From: Tanypteryx hageni
Taxonomy: Eukaryota > Arthropoda > Insecta > Odonata > Petaluridae
Reading direction: 5' to 3'
NCBI GenBank assembly: GCA_028673005.1
Contig: CM054113.1
Span: 209,117,504-209,181,503, forward strand
Length of the DNA stretch: 64,000 bases
Positions 22,001-34,192 of this stretch are shown here, piece by piece; positions within the stretch are counted from its first letter, which is position 1; each line of letters opens with the position of its first letter. The position numbers and the translations under genes were made by a program. The notes under the pieces were generated by a model. The model searched no databases, was not told where the DNA came from, and saw only the letters and a list, made by a program, of their open reading frames with translations.

Positions 22001-23876
22001 TAAGGCTCAATTATTTTTGCGCAAACGTCTCATCTGCCAATGCTCAAATCCGCGCAAAAAGAAATGTTGCATATTTTCTCGGGATATTTGAAAACTCCAT
22101 TATACGACAAGACATTCGAAACAATAATAATTTTCCTTATATTAAGTTAAAAATTGGCCGCTTAACATATTCGTATTCAGTAGAAAGAAAAAGATGTCGT
22201 TATAATGTTATTTCAAAAGTTTCGAATACAACTTAAACAGATTATAGTAATAACGATTTTAAAATGGTTTTTAACAAAAAAATCGTAAATTCGTAATTAC
22301 AAAAGTTCCACGGCGTTTAATTAAGCTTCGGGAGTTGTCTTGATCATCAATCGATTCGGTATTGTTTACTCAGTGACCAACGATCGGAATTCCAAGTTCA
22401 AACTTAATCGGTAATGAAAACACTACTCGAAATTGATGAAATAAGATATTAGACAAACTGGTATGGACGAATTCCTGCCAACGCAGCATAAGCGAGAAAT
22501 AAAAGTAACGTCGGCTCAATGCCATAATCAACGTAGTACGTCCGAGATCCGTGCAAGCGAAAATCATTGAGAAGTTATCGCGTAACCGAAGCTGCAATAT
22601 TCCGAAAAGAGAAATCTTTCATTTTTACCCAGAAATTAATCAAACTCGTGAAAATATTCAGCCAAAAGACTTCTCCCAGAAGGGAAAGGAAACCCCTTTC
22701 GCTCAGTAATGCGATAAAGTGACTTATAGAAGCTTACGAAGAGTCAATGGAAGTAAAAAATTGACGTCGCACTAAGAGAGTACAGTGAGGAGGCAATACA
22801 ATTTAAAACACGCGATAATTAATTTAACGAATCGAAGAATGTCGGCCGATATGTCTTCCCTTCTAATTCGGTATCCTAGGGCAGATTTTGAGAAATGACA
22901 TCTACATACACGCAAGACCCGTGAGATGAGCAACAAAACTGTTGCTTATATTTTACAACTGTATATTCCAATTAAATTTACAACTTCAAGCCAATAATAA
23001 AAACAAATATACAATCACCAATAAAAAATGTAAAATTACCCGTGCGATAGTGCGTAATCCCTTCCGAACAGAAAATTCAGCATGCAAAGCTTTTAACGGA
23101 GTAGATCGAAATATACATTTAAAATGAGCGTCTTAATTCGTATTTCACCCGCAACGTAATTACGGCAGTATAGCCGAGGTTAAGTATCACATATACACAC
23201 CTATGTATATGAAGACGTACACACGCACGCATGCACATAAGCGGAATACATTTGCGAAAAACTAAAAGTAAATAACACGACGCCTTGACGGAACTATGCC
23301 TAAAAGAGATGTCAACGAAATATTTTCACACGAAAACGGAATTAATTTCGAAAGAAATATATTCGCGAGGACGTAAATGAAATTAGGCATGAAATAACAT
23401 CTTAAGGTTGGAATATTTTTGCGGTCGTGCTTACTCATCGATGGAAACAAACACCTGGAGAAATGAAAGGCGTCCGGAATGACGTAAATGAAAGTATCCG
23501 CATTACACGGCAAGTACGTTCATGAATAACCCTCAATGTAAGTCGAAAGAAATCAGGAAGAGGAATTGGACAATCATCTAAATCAAGACTACTCAAAAAA
23601 GATGCTCCAGAGAACAACTGTGCTATTGTGCTGTCTTACGGTGCTCTTCTACGATGCTATAAATCGCTCTCGCGAGCATGGGTTCAATTTTTAATTTTTT
23701 CTCTTTCTAAATATATTGCTTTGGTTCGATATAAAATTTGCCCCAATTTTTTGCAAAATATGTGTGATCGCTTGATAGTCTGGAAAATAACTTGGCAAAC
23801 TTAATAACGAAAAGGGAATCCATTATAACAGAAAATACGAAATAGAGCTTAAAATACTATAGACCAGTGGCGGATT
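19011..23876. other. Intergenic: CpG-rich block then AT-rich DNA
   Basis: The first 600 bp are CpG-rich with overlapping frames on both strands but no recognisable protein. A (GA)n run lies near 20628-20650, and 21160-21440 is purine-biased. The remainder is AT-rich. No gene or element with defined ends recognised. Confidence 0.4.
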
Positions 23877-23935
23877 CAAGAGGGGGGAGGTAGTGGGGGC
23901 TATCGCCCTCCCCCTCTTGCATGACTCCATTGCAC
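23877..23935 (+). mobile_element. hAT-like end fragment
   Basis: CAGTGGCGGATTCAAG resembles the hAT terminal repeat seen at 11061, followed by a G/C palindromic stretch in which GAGGGGGG and CCCTCCCCCTC can pair. The rest of the element is not recognisable. Confidence 0.35.
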
Positions 23936-26900
23936 TTCGCTGGATGCATTCTTAAGTTTATTCCGCGCAAAATTCCTTTTATTCTTCACCGAATATTGTA
24001 TGTATGACAATAGAAAGAAAGATTCTGATAGGGGTAGGGATTTTCAAAATATATGGTCGTCGGCAGAGACGGAATAAAGAGAAGTTTCTGGATCCACTCC
24101 AGCTATAAACCAAAAAATCAAGAGTTAAAGATGCTAGCAGGAATTAATCCGATGATATTCAAAATCTCGAAAACAAATTCTAAGAGTTTTGATAACGCCG
24201 GCGGAAATATTTTGTCGTTTTCAAAGAATTCTACTTCCTGCCTTCGTTTCATTTCGACTCGATTTCGCGTTTTTTCATTAATACAAGCGTTTAAATGAAT
24301 TTTTCAAACTACATTTCCTGCAAACGACCTGCGTACATAGTTGAGGAATGAATATCTGCTCTTCAAACAATTTTGTGTTATCCTTACGATTCGCGAGCCT
24401 CTTTAAAGATGACTCAACAGGCGAGTCGGTTTTTTTTCAAAAAATGTCGCATTACTGGATTTTATCTTCCCATTAGTCACGCCGATTAGCGCAGAGCTGC
24501 CGAAATTATGGCCGAGAGTTAAAAATTAGCAAGCAGCACACGACGAATGCGCCCTGAGACGAGAGCGTAATCGGGAACTCGCTACAAAATGCAGTAATTG
24601 CCATGCGTCACCCCTAGTGTCCACTTAAAGGATTTCTTTAACGCCTCGTCCAGTTAGTTCAATAACTCCAGGATATCTTCAATGCAGATATAAGTCGCAC
24701 ACACACTTCCTAAGGCTAGTCAACTCTCACACGCGAAAATTAGCGTATGGTTTTTCGTGTGAAACTGCTAGCGACGTGGAAAATTCCGATGAATGGATAC
24801 GGATACATAACAAATACAATTATTTACAACAAAAGTTTTACAGGGTAACGTATGCGAATTATAACAAGAGAGGGAAGAATTTCAGAGCAAATTACCTGAA
24901 GCGCTTTTTTTCACCGATTCCTATCTTTCCATTGAGGTAAGGAATCGCAGATGCGATGTATTGTTGATTGCCTACATTTGTAGAAGCATGTATGTATGAA
25001 CTTGTAGCGATTTTATTCGATTACTCCCCAGCAACTCATCCTACATTTTTACCATATCCAGCCCTCGTATAGACTAACCAACCCTATGGCTTCTCCAGGT
25101 TGCAGGATTTCAGAGGTATTGGTCGTACAGACGGACGGCAGGACGTACGGACAAACAAAATACATGAGCGATTTTTTAGAAAAAAACGCTAAAAACGATA
25201 CTGAGGCGTCATGTAAGAATCGTTTACGAACGCAATGACCACTTTCAAAAAAAGGCGCTGTTGGGTCCATAGATTTACTCAAACTTCCACGTATTGGTGG
25301 TAAATAAATAATGTAAATAAATAAACGTATTCGAGTGGTTTAGCGGGAATCGTCCCTTTCGCTTTGATTGCGACAGTTTGCGATAGTCGTCTTTTTACGA
25401 TATACAGAAATAGATACCTACAGGATTGGATCCGAGCTAAAATTGTATTACTTTAATTTTAATCAATATTTACCATCTCCACGAGAATACGGTTTAAATA
25501 TCAAGCACTAAGAAACAGAGCAAGATCCAGTGATAACTAAAAATATAAGTTTTGTCATCGGGACGCGAGACAATCTCGGGAGCTATGGCGTAATAAGTCT
25601 TTGCATGTTTACCAATTGTTTAAATCAACATATGTACCTTAAGAGAGACTATCTCATCAAATAAAAGATATCACTCGCTTATTGGATTGCAATGGGATAT
25701 AGATCGCTAGGGAATGGCCGTTAGATTTAACATTTCAAGGAGAGAAATCATTGCAGAAGATTTGTTTGATTTTATTTCAGTGGAAGTACTTGTCCTCGTA
25801 TCTTCCTCACGCCACAGGTAAACGTCTCGATATCGACATTTATCTGACTTCAACATCAAAAAAGTATTCCAGGACGCACTCGAAAGCGGCCCACGCTATC
25901 AATTTCAAGATTAGAGGGGAAAACACGCACATCGACGATTCAATGGAAAATTTTATATCCGTCATTCGAGGAAGTCTCCCAAATTCAGTAGAACGAATTT
26001 AGTCAGATACTGAACAAATAAGAAAGATTTTGGACGTATATGGAATAGGTAAGGGAGAAAACCCGAGGTGGCACTCGACTTTAAGTAACTTCGTCAATGT
26101 CTACTTTCTACCGCTCAAATTATTTTACTGCTATCATCCCAAAAATTAGAGCAGAGGACTTTTCCATGAAGTCATACCTCAAATTGCAGAGATTTTTTTT
26201 ACATATTTTTCGCTTTGTCACATACTTCCAAGAACTATGTCCCAAAAAACTCGAACTTCAGCATCATTTTTGTTTAGCGCGAAGTAAGCATTTATGTGAG
26301 TACACGTATGACTGTCGAGTGATGATATTTTTATTAGTATTTGTTATCTGCTTATGGCCTTTTATCAGGTTTCTCGTACGTTTTCGACGAATCTCTAATG
26401 TTTGAGCATCTAATAAAATCCATAGAAGTCGTCAACGTCCACATACGCATTAAGATAATTCCGAACCAAGGACTCATATCCCCATAATAACATGCATTCT
26501 TTTGGGAAAACCCACCCCACTTTGCACGGCATCGTTTCACAAGATCTTTCCCAAGAACACATCTACAGTGCAGAGCGAGGGATGTGCGTATTGATTCGGC
26601 GCACCGATTCCTTGTAGCTCGACCGTCTGATAGGAATTAAAAACAATAGATTCTTGCGAGACACGGACTGCCTTCGACATGCACCCTTCCAAGATAGGAA
26701 CACAGTGAGAGTGAAGCACGAATATTGACAGGAAAAGAGACGCAGAAACATGGAGTTTTCCCTCTCCCTAGCTTTCCAGTCTTTTCCACATTTTATTCGC
26801 CCGCGAAGGACATCTCTTTCGAAATGCGCCATTCGCGAGGCGATCGCTCCCGGCACGCACGCACACCAGACGCGAAAAAGTTATGGAGTTTTTCTTACCG

Positions 26901-29900
26901 CTAACTTAATGGCGATCACGGTAAATAGCAGAACGTCGGGGAGTTTTTGGATGTAATTTTTTTAGAACGTGCATTCACTGCGCTCGTATATAGGCGGGTG
27001 TTTCATGTCTCACCGAATCGAATGCTTCCAGGTATTCCATAATTCCATTGAAATTCAACGGGAGAATTCGAATCCATAATTTGCGGTCGCGTAATACAAT
27101 GTCGAGTAATATGCGTTAGTAAAAGTTCGCAGATTCGGCTTTTGTGATTTTCGCAAGAAAATAATTCCGAGAATTTTTATCATCATTTCCAAGCATTCGT
27201 GATAACACGCTGATTTTAATAAATGGAAAATGACTGATTTTTGAAAAAGGTTTCTTCTGCAGTGCTATACATGGCATTAAAGATCACACAAACAGTGAAA
27301 AATGTTAACTTTCTAGCTATTACCATTATCTCCGAATCATAATTCGAATATTTTGAATGCACCCCCTGCCGCCCACCGATTTCTCCAAAATAATTATTTG
27401 GCAGCGTAATAAATGGCATTTATAGATCACATAAACCTTGCAAATTTTAGTCGTATATCTCACCTTTTAGTTGCTATTTTAATTTAATCGATTGCAGAGT
27501 CGGAAAAAACAAATAGCAAAAACATAAACGCGTTTATAAAATAAATTGTGCTAATAATATATACATTTATGACTTTATATGCATGCATACGTAAATAAGG
27601 AACGGACCCGATTACAAGGCGATCTATAACATCAGGAGCCGCAAGAAAGAAAAAACTATTGGAATTTACAGCTTTTCTTTTTTGTTAAGAAATATCTGAT
27701 GGATCACTCTTAATTTCCAATGGAAATGCCAACAACAAAAACGATACAACAATTTTGCTTTTTTAAATATTACAGTTTGCCAGTCAATTTTATTCATTTC
27801 AGGCAATAGGAGAGACTGCAATCACAATACGTGTATAGATTTGTCGTTTTACACAAAAAACATTATATACAAACAAATAAGAATATAACATCGCGTTAAT
27901 AAACTTTGAAATTAATCACTGAGGAAAATAATCTCATTTCTAAATAATCACACTAGCCCACAAACTAATAACCTACAATAAGCACCAATATTTAATGCCG
28001 TGAACGCCTCCGCCCACTATGCACGCAAGGATCATTTCGATTCGACAGATCCCTCCAGGAATGGAAAATTAAAGCCTTTCTCTCGTTTTTAATTCCGTTT
28101 GGCGGCGGAATTTCATTCGAGATCGAGATACGTACGGAATGTTATGAAGGGTTAAGGGAAAGCCGAAAACTCCACTAAGGGAATTCTTCGCAGTCCAACG
28201 CGAGGCATTCCCCCGCAATCCCCCACCCCCCTCTTCCTAAAATACGTGACGATCCGTTCCTACGAGGGAAAGTCGGAATTCGAAGACCTTACTGGTTCAA
28301 AACGAAGAACTTTCGTTCAGCCCTCTTTGCCGGATTTTTCTTGGCATTCGCTTTCCGTCTGGAAGGCCGCGTGTTTTTGCGCCGGACGTATATCTATCAA
28401 GGGCCGCCTTCGGAAGACATGCGTGGAGTAGACGAGGCAAAAAAAAAAGAAAAGAGATGCCTAAAATTAAGGACCCTGAAATGAAACCTTTTCTATTTCG
28501 GGATGAGTCGCGTCGTTTCGAAAGTAGAATTCCATCGTGTTATCACCGCGGTTCCAGCCGACCAAAAAGGTTCCTTTATTTCCCCAGTCGCGTCTCCTTC
28601 CTTTAGCGGAGAGGAGCGCTTCTTGATCGGCACGTGTCACTTAACGATGCCAAACACGCCGCGCCGCTCCCCTTTCGCGTCCCGCGGCGTATGCGTCGCT
28701 TTCGATATATCGTTCGATCCCTCGCATCGCAGAGGTCGTGAGCGTCGTCCGCGGCCGCAAAACCACGTTCGTAACAACGACCGCACCCAAAGCGACGACA
28801 GCGAGTTAAAAAAGCAACCGATCGTGACAGATCAATCGAGCGGAAACCGGCGAAAGGGGGAGGAAATCAAACGAATATAATATTGCGTTTTTAATCGATA
28901 TAATTCTCCCTCTCTTTTTCTCTTAAGTAAAAATCATAGTTATTTTATCTCGGCAGAAGATAAATTTATCGATAAATGTGAATGTCAGCGGAAGTAATGC
29001 TTAGCGACGACATTGAAAACTTCATTTCGATTAATGATATCGATTGATTCAATTGTGAGCGTCACAGTCGAAAGATAATGACAGTCTAATACCAAAAACA
29101 AGAGACTGAAATAAGATAACTTCACTATTAAATTGCACGGAAAATGAATCCTCTGCCTAAAATACCTTCCGTACTGCAAACAGTCTTAGAATTCGGCATC
29201 TGCTTTAACAGTTTCAATTTTTACCGAGCTCTTTCATCTGTTATATAAATTAACAACAGGCGAGCGTTTAACCACGACGCCATTCTAAATACCTTTGCCT
29301 TGCCTGAAGGGTTCAAGTAATAACCTTAAATAGGAAGAAATCCACCTTTCGATCGCAAAAGTACGTCACGAATTCATTAAATTCGATTGCGAAAGGTAAA
29401 ATGGATTTGGCAATCGCCAGGGAGGCGAAGTATGGATTAATCTCAACTGACCGATAGCAGACCTTAGGCCACCGAACTCGTAAGTCCCAGGGAACAAGCT
29501 GGCATAAAAAAGTTCACTTTTGGACGAGAAGTTTTAGTTCCTCACGTTATAATTAAGTCGAGCTATAGTGGACCCTTAGTAAAGAGAACCCTAAGAGTAA
29601 TCAATACAAAAAACTCGAGTTAACGAAAATTCGAATAACAGAACTTTCATTCATTGAAATGGAGAAGTCGGGGAAACTATACATTCCTAGTGTTAACAAA
29701 AATTCAAACTAGAGATGCTCGATTTATAGAGAGGTGCGTCCGTAAATTGAATGCAGGACGAGGGAAAACAAATGAAAGTGCATGATTCAGACGAGAGTAT
29801 AACGGTGTACCGTGAACCTTGGGTATGACTTTTTCAGAAAGTTCCGTTCACTCAAATTTATTTTGTGAAATTTCCTTGGAAACTATCTTAACGTTTTACC

Positions 29901-30953
29901 TAGCCGTTAAGGTCGTAAGAGGGTGAGCGTAATCATGAGCGATTCTTCTCCCGCAGCTCATTTTAACAACACCGCAAACACTCGCTTGAACCATCGGAAA
30001 TAACATAATCGAGCACCCTCCCCCCGACCCTCGATTCCAACCCCATCATCAAACCGAGCAAAGTAAAGTCGGCTCTTTTTGCCTCATGCGGCTGACCTAT
30101 AAAAGCGCCCGATAAAGAAAGCAAATCGCTGTTGAGAAACAGCCTTCGCCACTTTTTCCCGGTCAGAAGAGTTCGTTTGATAAGAACCACGGAGGGATTG
30201 GAAGAGCAAACAATGGGGTAGGAGGGGGATTGGCTCGGAGCGAACAAAAAGAAGATCGTGGAGATCGACCTAAAAATGAATCGAAATTTTTCAAAATTGA
30301 ATAACCGAACTCGCCTTATAACTCGTGTCCAAAAGGTGATCGATATAACCTCTTTAAACATAAAACTTTTGGGTAAATAATATGATCATTTAAATTTTAC
30401 ATGGCATTCGCCCTGGATTGCGATCCACCCATCGTCGATTTTTACGAGCACCGCAACAGAAAATTATCGCCCTCGTCTTATAGTGGAAAATAAATTGCTA
30501 TAGCTACTGGAGATAACGAAGACGAATACTTGATTTTTTAATTATTGATACTTAAGTTCTTATTCTGGAACAGTTTCAATTGTCTGTATTTTGAAAAATG
30601 ATCATGAAAAGATTTTTCGGGAAATGTAATACCGTATATAAAGTTTTTATTTTTAATTTTCCCGTGCAATCGGCCAAAGATGCCGAGCTCTTTTGGTAGG
30701 AGGGTTATAATAAGTTCAAAAAACGATAAATTCGCCGATGAATTAATGATCTAACCTTACGGCATGAATCAGGTACCTTTTAGCTTCCACGGACCACCCG
30801 CCAGAACAGAATATATGCACGGACTGGAATCAATCTTATTTCTGTGTCTGCGATCTATTACTGTTTCCAACCACTAACATTTTTGATGGAATGAAGCGTA
30901 TGCAGACAGGCATAAGCTGTAATGTTGAGAATAATTTTGAAACGAGAAAAGTC
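23936..30953. other. Long intergenic stretch, no gene recognised
   Basis: Mostly AT-rich with a CpG-rich segment at about 28080-28870. A 125-codon plus frame at 28503-28880 matches no protein I recognise. One copy of a dispersed hairpin repeat is at 25088-25196 (listed separately). Confidence 0.4.
25088..25196 (+). repeat. Dispersed hairpin repeat, copy 1
   Basis: Contains CAGACGGACGG and ACGGACAAAC followed by the hairpin AGCG-(A/T core)-CGCT at 25167-25190, in which T and A runs pair, then AAAAA. Shares this order with 45077-45158, 49990-50101 (reverse) and 52811-52900. Confidence 0.6.
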
Positions 30954-31024
30954 TGCTATGACAGGGAATCGAACCCGGGTCTTCCACATGCCGGGCGGAT
31001 ATTCTACCACTGAACTATCGTAGC
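30954..31024 (-). tRNA. tRNA-Gly-like gene with unusual anticodon loop (possible pseudogene)
   Basis: A 71-nt cloverleaf on the minus strand. Acceptor stem GCTACGA pairs with TCATAGC, one C-A mismatch, discriminator A. The D arm is GTTCAGTGGTAGAAT, the anticodon stem TCCGC/GTGGA, and the T arm CCGGG-TTCGATT-CCCTG with one mismatch. The Pol III B box GGTTCGATTCC is intact, the A box fits, and TTTT lies a few bases past the 3' end (30947-30950), so it could be transcribed. The body most resembles tRNA-Gly(GCC). The loop reads CCGGCAT, however, which gives anticodon GGC (an Ala anticodon) with C instead of the near-universal T at position 33. The Ala identity pair G3:U70 is absent. It may be a mutated tRNA-Gly copy, a tRNA pseudogene or the head of a tRNA-derived SINE. 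Confidence 0.65.
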
Positions 31025-31140
31025 AGATCAATTTTGTCGTTTCTGAACGCGGATGACAATGGCGGTGGAAAATTAGATCACAAAGAGCAGGAATTTCAAA
31101 CTCGAAGAGGAATCTGAGTCGCATTATAGCGATGTATGCA

Positions 31141-31424
31141 ATAGAAGGGCCGCATTAGGACTAGAATTATTTAATGAGAGCCAAAGTTGGAAAATAAGAC
31201 TTTTTCTAGAAGCTTCGATGTGATTTGCAAAAAAAACAAATTTAGAAATCGCGGTCTACTGTACCTCAATAACTAAGGAAAAATCTTGTCTCCTTTTCAT
31301 AAAAATTAAGTATTAATATAAAATCTTGAACGATTAAGTTGAGACAAAAATTCTTGTTCGGGCCGCACTAAAGCACAGAAAGGGCCGCATGCAGCTCGCG
31401 GGCTGACAATTTGACACCGAAGGA
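31141..31424 (-). mobile_element. hAT-type MITE family B, copy 1 (reverse orientation)
   Basis: Matches the reverse complement of 38458-38806: TTGAGACAAAAATTC, AAAATCTTGTCTCCTTTTCA, GGGCCGCATTAGGAC and GCACAGAAAGGGCC all occur in the expected order. It ends near TTTGACACCGA with an extra GCATGCAGCTCGCGGGC block. Ends are diverged and no target duplication could be assigned. Non-coding. Confidence 0.7.
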
Positions 31425-31787
31425 AACAATATTCGTGCGCGTCTGATGATGGCGATTTTTTTCGTCGGGTCCTCCTCCCTTCTCGAACCTCCCCCACCTT
31501 CCTCGACTCTCGTCCCTCCTCCGAACCACCAACCGGCACATTCTCCCTTCTCTCGTCCGGGACAGAACGCGGATCGTTATGGGCGCGCTACTAAGGAGCG
31601 GGCGCCAAGGGCAAACACACCGAAATGCTCCAGTTACCGTTTAAAGAAGTAAAAGTGTTTGTTTGTTGGCCGCCTCGCACCACGTCCTTCGACTTTCGAT
31701 GCTCGGAGTCGCACGCTCACACGCAAACACATGCACTTTTCAGCTAGGTCGCGCACTGATGCGCTTTATAGGGATCGAAGCGATAGG

Positions 31788-32691
31788 CGGACAGAGGGAA
31801 TGAGAGAGGTGCAGAAAGAAGCCAGGATAAAGAAATAGGGAGAAAAAGAGGGGAAGAGTGGGGCGACGAAATAATCGGGAGAGTAGGAGAGAAAGAGAGG
31901 ATGGAAGAGGGAGAAAGAGAGAAAGGGAAAAGGGGGAAGAGGGGAGGGAGATAGATAGAGAGGGAGAGAGATAGAGAGGGAGAGAGATAGAGAGGGAGAG
32001 AGATAGAGAGGGAGAGAGATAGAGAGGGAGAGAGATAGAGAGGGAGATTGAGGGGGAGGGAGATTGAGTGGGAGAGAGATTGAGAGGTAGAGAGATAGAG
32101 AGGGAGATAGAGAGGGAGATAGAGGGGGAGAGAGATAGAGGGGGAGAGAGAAAGAGAGGGAGGGAGATAGAAAGGGAGAGAAATAGGGAGAGAGATAGGA
32201 AGAGAGTGAGATCAAGAGGGGGAGGATGAAGGTAGGGAAAAAGAGGAAGAGATAAAGGGAGTGGAAAGCGGAGGGGAAGAGATAGAGAGGGAGAGAGATG
32301 AAAAGAGAGAAAGGAAATGAAAGATGAAAGGAAAGAGGAAAAGAGAGGGTGAGACAGGATAAGGGGAGAGAGGAAGAGGGAGGGGAGAGAGGAAGAGGGA
32401 GGAGAGATGGAGACAGAGAGATGAGAGGGAGACAGAGAGATGAGAGGGAGACAAAGAGAGAGATGAGGAGACAAAGAGAGAGATGAGAGGGAGAAAGAGG
32501 AGCGAGACGGAGAAACGGTAAGAGATAAGGAGAAAGAGAGAGGGAGGAGACAGGGATGGAAGATAGTTGAAGGGAGAGGAATGGAGATAAAGGGAGAGAG
32601 AGGAAAAGTAGGAGGATGTAGGAGAGAGAAACAGATGAAAATGAAGAGAGAGAGAGGAAAGGTAGGAAGGTAGAGAGAGGGAGGAAAGAGT
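31788..32691 (+). repeat. Long purine-rich minisatellite, 18-bp core unit
   Basis: About 900 bp of A/G-rich plus strand with scattered T. Around 31950-32160 there is an 18-base array of AGAGAGATAGAGAGGGAG units. Before and after it are irregular GAGAGAGGAAGAGGGAG variants. The long Ser/Leu/Pro frames on the minus strand are products of the repeat, not genes. Confidence 0.9.
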
Positions 32692-32805
32692 GCCCACTCT
32701 CGTCGGATCGCAACCAAGAGAGCGGATATCAAGATGTGAGAGGCGTTTACGAAAATGAGTGAACGAGCCAAGAAACGAATATCTCCTGGAAACGGTCCCT
32801 TTCCC

Positions 32806-32878
32806 TCACTCTCTCTCTCTCTCTCATTTCGCCGCTTGGAAACATTAAAACTCTCTCCCCTTCTCTCCCTCTCTCTCG
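32806..32878 (+). repeat. CT-rich tract
   Basis: CACTCTCTCTCTCTCTCTC and CTCTCTCCCCTTCTCTCCC on the plus strand, about 115 bp after the end of the preceding purine minisatellite, with the opposite purine/pyrimidine orientation. Confidence 0.7.
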
Positions 32879-33848
32879 GGGGGAAAATATGGGACAGACA
32901 TTAAAAACGGGTAAAGGAGAGACAAGGAGAGGAAAATATAACACATTTAATCGGAGCTTATAAAGGTTAGTTTCTCGTGAGGAAATCGTCAGAATTACGC
33001 CAGGAGAAAAAAGAAATGAGAACGACCGAGGACCGTACTCGATTCGACGATGGAAAAAATCGTTCCCTTATACATATATATATAAAAAGGGTCGGCGCGA
33101 CACTTGTGTAAAAACCAATCAAACCCGTCCGCGAATTTCCCTCCCTCATAAATCTCGGCCTGCTAAATGAAGCAATGAAAGCACGTGGGAAAGGCAGTCG
33201 GAGAGCCAACGGGTTTGCTACGCTAGATAAGTTACGTCTATGTTTGGTCATTTCGACAGATGCGTGTCCGTGTGTTTGTATACGCGGTGCCACACACACA
33301 CACACACACACATATATAGCCTATGCTCTAAAATGGAAGTATTACTGCTCCATCATAAACGGAAGAGAGTTCCGGAAAGTTAAAAAATAAAATCTTGTCC
33401 TATGAAAATAATTTTCCTCATAAATGCGGCGACTTTAATAATGGAAAGCAAAAGTAGCAACGAACGAGACAGTCAGAAGCATTTAGTTTTAGGAAAATGT
33501 GGGAATTAGCATTATGGATGGGTCTCAAGAAAGGAGTAAATTTCGATTGGATTGGGGCGAGAATCTCGACGCCCGAAAATGCGACGAGGAAAAAGTGCGG
33601 CGACGAAACGATTTTCAACATTAAAAACAAGTAAGCGATAACCAAGATTAATCCGACAGCGTTAAAGGGGTGGAGAAAATCCGCCACGCGTTTCGGCTTT
33701 AAAAAAGCGACCATCCCTTTTACACCAACGAACGGTGGATCACCACTGAGGACGGCTGCTTCGCACCAGTGACGCGCATACGATTTTCCCGACCTTTTGA
33801 CGGCTATTTCTGTTACCATTCGGATTCCCGCCACGTGATGAGCTATAT
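32879..33848. other. Intergenic with a (CA)n run
   Basis: Contains a (CA)n microsatellite followed by TATATA at about 33291-33318. A 155-codon minus-strand frame partly overlaps the next MITE and is not a recognisable gene. Confidence 0.45.
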
Positions 33849-34184
33849 CAGGGATCGGCAACCTTTTCTGTATGTCGGGCCACATTCGTAGTTGTAAATG
33901 CTTCCGATGGTCGCATTGGAAATAACGAGAGTTTCGGCGGGCCGTATTAGTGTTTGCATTAAAAGTTATCTAGACATTCAGTGATCGCATATTAGTGAAA
34001 ATAAATTCTAATTAGTTTACTATATCATTAAAACTTCACCGGAAAACGTTTTGAGACGGTAATTTTGTTTTAAAAATACGAAATTGTTATATTATAACGA
34101 CCACTTTGTGAGCATATCTTCGCGGGCCGCATGAAGCGCTCTCGGAGGCCGCATGCAGCCCGCGGGTCGTGGATTGCTGACCCG
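33849..34184 (+). mobile_element. hAT-type MITE, 336 bp
   Basis: Left end CAGGGATCGGCAACC. The right end GGATTGCTGACCCG is its imperfect reverse complement. The flanking 8-bp duplication is AGCTATAT (33841-33848) against AGCTAGAT (34185-34192), one mismatch. Subterminal words GGGCCGCATGAAGCGC and GCCGCATGCAGCCCGCGGG lie near the right end. No coding capacity. Confidence 0.75.
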
Positions 34185-34192
34185 AGCTAGAT

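Noticed and set aside
26097..26405. 102-codon frame with a hydrophobic C-terminal stretch
   Set aside because: AT-rich DNA often encodes Phe/Leu/Ile runs by chance; no family resemblance or splice support.
28503..28880. 125-codon plus-strand frame in a CpG-rich patch
   Set aside because: No recognisable domain, and other CpG-rich patches in the window give similar chance frames.
31740..32771. Minus-strand 343- and 315-codon Ser/Leu/Pro frames
   Set aside because: Both read through the same GA-rich 18-bp minisatellite; open because its complementary strand lacks stop codons.
33418..33885. 155-codon minus-strand frame
   Set aside because: Its start overlaps the terminal repeat of the hAT MITE at 33849; no known domain.
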